Assembly (NCBI RefSeq): GCF_000757825.1
Contig: NZ_CP009451.1
Span: 2,294,001-2,358,000, forward strand
DNA: 64,000 nt
Reading direction: 5' to 3'
Origin: Cedecea neteri
GTDB taxonomy: Bacteria; Pseudomonadota; Gammaproteobacteria; Enterobacterales; Enterobacteriaceae
Shown piece after piece: positions 62,220-64,000 of this stretch. The position numbers and the translations under genes are program-made. The notes below the pieces were generated by a model. The model saw nothing but the letters and a program-made list of their open reading frames with translations. It had not been told where the DNA came from and ran no database searches. Each line of letters begins with the position of its first letter. Position 1 is the first letter of the stretch.

Positions 62220-63851
62220 CTAATACTCATCCCGCTCGTCGTCATCGTCCGGCTGGTCCAGCACGCTGTAGGCGACGGAACAGAACAACGAGTTGAGGCG
62301 CTTCATATCCCCCAGCAGCCCAAGGTGCAGCGAACTGGTTTCGATGCTCTGCACGTTTTGCTGGTGCAGACGGTCGACGTGAGCGTGAGAATAGCGGCGG
62401 TTCATAATGCGGAAACGGTGCTTGTTGCGGCGCAGGCGGCGGGCGCTGCCCAGGTCGCTTGAAAAGAATACCGACAGGCTGAGCTGCAGGTTGCTTATCA
62501 GCTGCTGAAGCAGGTTGTCCAGCTCGGTCAGGCCATCCGGCGAAAAGGCCCGGCGCGCGGCGAGCGATTTATCCGCCACTTCGCTGCCCATACGTTCGAT
62601 GATATCTGCCGCCTGTTCCAGGTTAAGCGACATTTCGATGATTTCCGCCCAGCGGCGGGACTCCATTTCCGCCAGATCTTCTTTTGGCATCTGCGCCAGA
62701 TAAAGCTTAATGGCGGTATACAGCACGTCCACGTCGTCAGCCAGCTTGCGCAGCTCTTTTTCCTGACGCGGCTCGCCGTGCATTACCTTGCTCCAGGTTT
62801 CCAGCATCTGCTCCAGCACGTCCCCCATTCTGAGGGTTTCGCGCGCAGCATTAGATAACCCCAGCGCAGGCGTATCCAGCGCCGTAGGATCGAGGTGCTT
62901 CGGCTTCATGCGGGCATCGACTTCGGGCACTTCGCTGATAACCCGGCGGCAGAAGCGCGCCATCGGCTCGGCAAAAGGCACCATCACCAGGCAACGGATC
63001 AGGTTGTAGAACACGTGGAAGTAGATAACCAGCTCTGACTCAGGCAGCGGCAGGTGGTGCATCAATCGGGCAAGAATGTGCACAAACGGCAGCACCAGCA
63101 GGCTACCCACCAGCTTAAACAGCAGGCTGCCAAGCGCTACCCGGCGCGCTGCGGCATTCGCGGCGCTGTTGTTGATCATCGCCAGCAGGCCGGAGCCGAG
63201 GTTAGCGCCAATCACCAGGCATAGCGCCACATCAAACGAAATTACTCCGGTGGACGTCAGCGTGGCCGTCAGTAAAACGGCCGCCAGGCTGGAGTAGCTG
63301 ATGATGGCGAACATCGCGCCAATCAGCGCGTCGAGCATGATATCGCCGGTCAGAGAAGCGAAGATGACCTGGACACCGTTCGCCTGGGTGATCGGCGTGA
63401 CGGCCCCGACAATCAGCTCAAGCGCCAGCAGAATAAGGCCAAGGCCAATCCCCACGCGGCCAAGCTGCCCGGCGCGCGTTTGCTTGCGGCTGAGGAAGAA
63501 GATAACGCCGATAAAAATCAGCAGCGGCGAAAGCCACGAAAGATCGAAGGTCAGGATACGCGCCATCAGCGCCGTACCCACGTCGGCCCCCAGCACAATC
63601 ACCAGCGCAGGCGTAAGCGCCACCAGATCCTGAGCAACGAAGGACGTGACCAGCATCGTGGTGGCATTGCTGCTCTGCACCAAAGCGGTCACGCCGATAC
63701 CGGCGCAGAAGGCGAGAGGTTTCTTTTCTACGCTGCGGCTAAGTACGCTGCGCAGGTTGGCGCCGTAAACGCGCATGATACCGGTACGCACGATGTGCGT
63801 GCCCCAGACCAGCAGTGAAACGGCGGAAAGCAGGTGTAACAAGGTCAGCAC
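62220..63851 (-). CDS. yjbB: Na/Pi cotransporter-family protein YjbB
   Basis: Sodium-phosphate cotransporter homologue that exports phosphate in E. coli. 543 residues, as in E. coli: two Na_Pi_cotrans repeats with the QSSNATTMLVTSF and SYSSLAAVLLTA motifs (the QSS-type signature), about nine helices to residue 300, then a PhoU-like helical domain (330-520). Monocistronic as seen; the next gene upstream is probably metH. Confidence 0.96.
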   Translation of the reverse strand: MLTLLHLLSAVSLLVWGTHIVRTGIMRVYGANLRSVLSRSVEKKPLAFCAGIGVTALVQSSNATTMLVTSFVAQDLVALTPALVIVLGADVGTALMARILTFDLSWLSPLLIFIGVIFFLSRKQTRAGQLGRVGIGLGLILLALELIVGAVTPITQANGVQVIFASLTGDIMLDALIGAMFAIISYSSLAAVLLTATLTSTGVISFDVALCLVIGANLGSGLLAMINNSAANAAARRVALGSLLFKLVGSLLVLPFVHILARLMHHLPLPESELVIYFHVFYNLIRCLVMVPFAEPMARFCRRVISEVPEVDARMKPKHLDPTALDTPALGLSNAARETLRMGDVLEQMLETWSKVMHGEPRQEKELRKLADDVDVLYTAIKLYLAQMPKEDLAEMESRRWAEIIEMSLNLEQAADIIERMGSEVADKSLAARRAFSPDGLTELDNLLQQLISNLQLSLSVFFSSDLGSARRLRRNKHRFRIMNRRYSHAHVDRLHQQNVQSIETSSLHLGLLGDMKRLNSLFCSVAYSVLDQPDDDDERDEY

Positions 63852-63940
63852 GGATTTTTATTCTCCTTATCGTTTTTAGGGTTCCTGAGGCAAAAAATAG
63901 CCACCCTTCTTCAGTATAAGGGGTTAACTTCAATAAAGAG

Positions 63941-63965
63941 ACAAGGCGCTCACGGAGCGCCTTGT
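63941..63965 (-). terminator. Inverted repeat after the putative metH end
   Basis: Perfect 11-bp arms ACAAGGCGCTC/GAGCGCCTTGT around ACG. On the minus strand a weak T-rich stretch follows, so it could end the upstream transcript before yjbB. Confidence 0.5.
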
Positions 63966-63994
63966 AAGTTGTAAGGAAAGGTTATTTTTAGCGG

Positions 63995-64000
63995 CTAGTC
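63995..64000 (-). CDS. Possible last codon and stop of metH
   Basis: Minus strand reads GAC TAG. E. coli metH lies upstream of yjbB in the same direction and ends in Asp, so this may be its last codon. Two codons cannot prove it. Confidence 0.25.
   Translation of the reverse strand, partial: D

Overview
The window is a contiguous piece of an Enterobacteriaceae (gamma-proteobacterial) chromosome. Almost every backbone gene has a clear E. coli K-12 counterpart, and the order follows the K-12 91-92 min region: acs-yjcH-actP, yjcE, ghxP, sraL/soxR/soxS, pdeC, yjcB, ssb/uvrA, yjbR, aphA, tyrB, alr, dnaB, qorA, dusA, zur, yjbJ, dinF-lexA, dgkA/plsB, ubiA-ubiC, malM-lamB-malK/malE-malF-malG, psiE, yjbHGFE, pgi, lysC, panS, yjbD, rluF, yjbB and probably the last codon of metH. 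High GC, coding density and E. coli-like regulatory sites (SoxR operator, LexA boxes, MalT boxes, lysine riboswitch) support this. The genus cannot be fixed from sequence alone; an Enterobacter/Cedecea-like member is a guess.

Layout. 1-8.8 kb: acetate use (acs, cut by the window start; yjcH; actP), a CidA/CidB (LrgA/LrgB) pair with a divergent LysR regulator, a CPA1 Na+/H+ antiporter and the guanine/hypoxanthine permease GhxP with PurR-like boxes. 8.8-13 kb: a glutathione S-transferase, the sigma-S sRNA SraL, the soxRS redox switch, a CSS-EAL phosphodiesterase and YjcB. 13-22 kb is the main accessory stretch, lying between yjcB and ssb: two orphan substrate-binding proteins behind a ModE-like palindrome, a tautomerase/CMD pair with a LysR regulator, the dat-ddc pathway to 1,3-diaminopropane, and an NmrA-type oxidoreductase with its own LysR gene. 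22-43 kb: DNA repair and replication, amino-acid and cell-wall enzymes, zinc control, SOS genes, phospholipid and ubiquinone synthesis, interrupted by a TraF-like outer-membrane protein and a cupin. 43-51 kb: the divergent maltose regulon. 51-64 kb: the yjbEFGH exopolysaccharide operon, pgi, the lysine riboswitch with lysC, panS, yjbD, rluF, a decayed RelE/HigB-type toxin with an intact antitoxin, and yjbB.

The backbone genes are ordinary. The parts worth following up are: the 13-15 kb orphan binding-protein operon, whose 5' leader holds both a ModE-like palindrome and a helix that could cover the ribosome binding site; a perfect LacI-family-like 16-bp palindrome inside the malK-malE control region; a toxin gene broken exactly where a perfect 17-bp inverted repeat arises; two copies in opposite orientation of a GC-rich palindromic repeat in the malE-malF gap, where E. 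coli carries REP elements; an apparently core-deleted ERIC element ahead of dat; and the coupling of a CidAB locus to the acetate operon.
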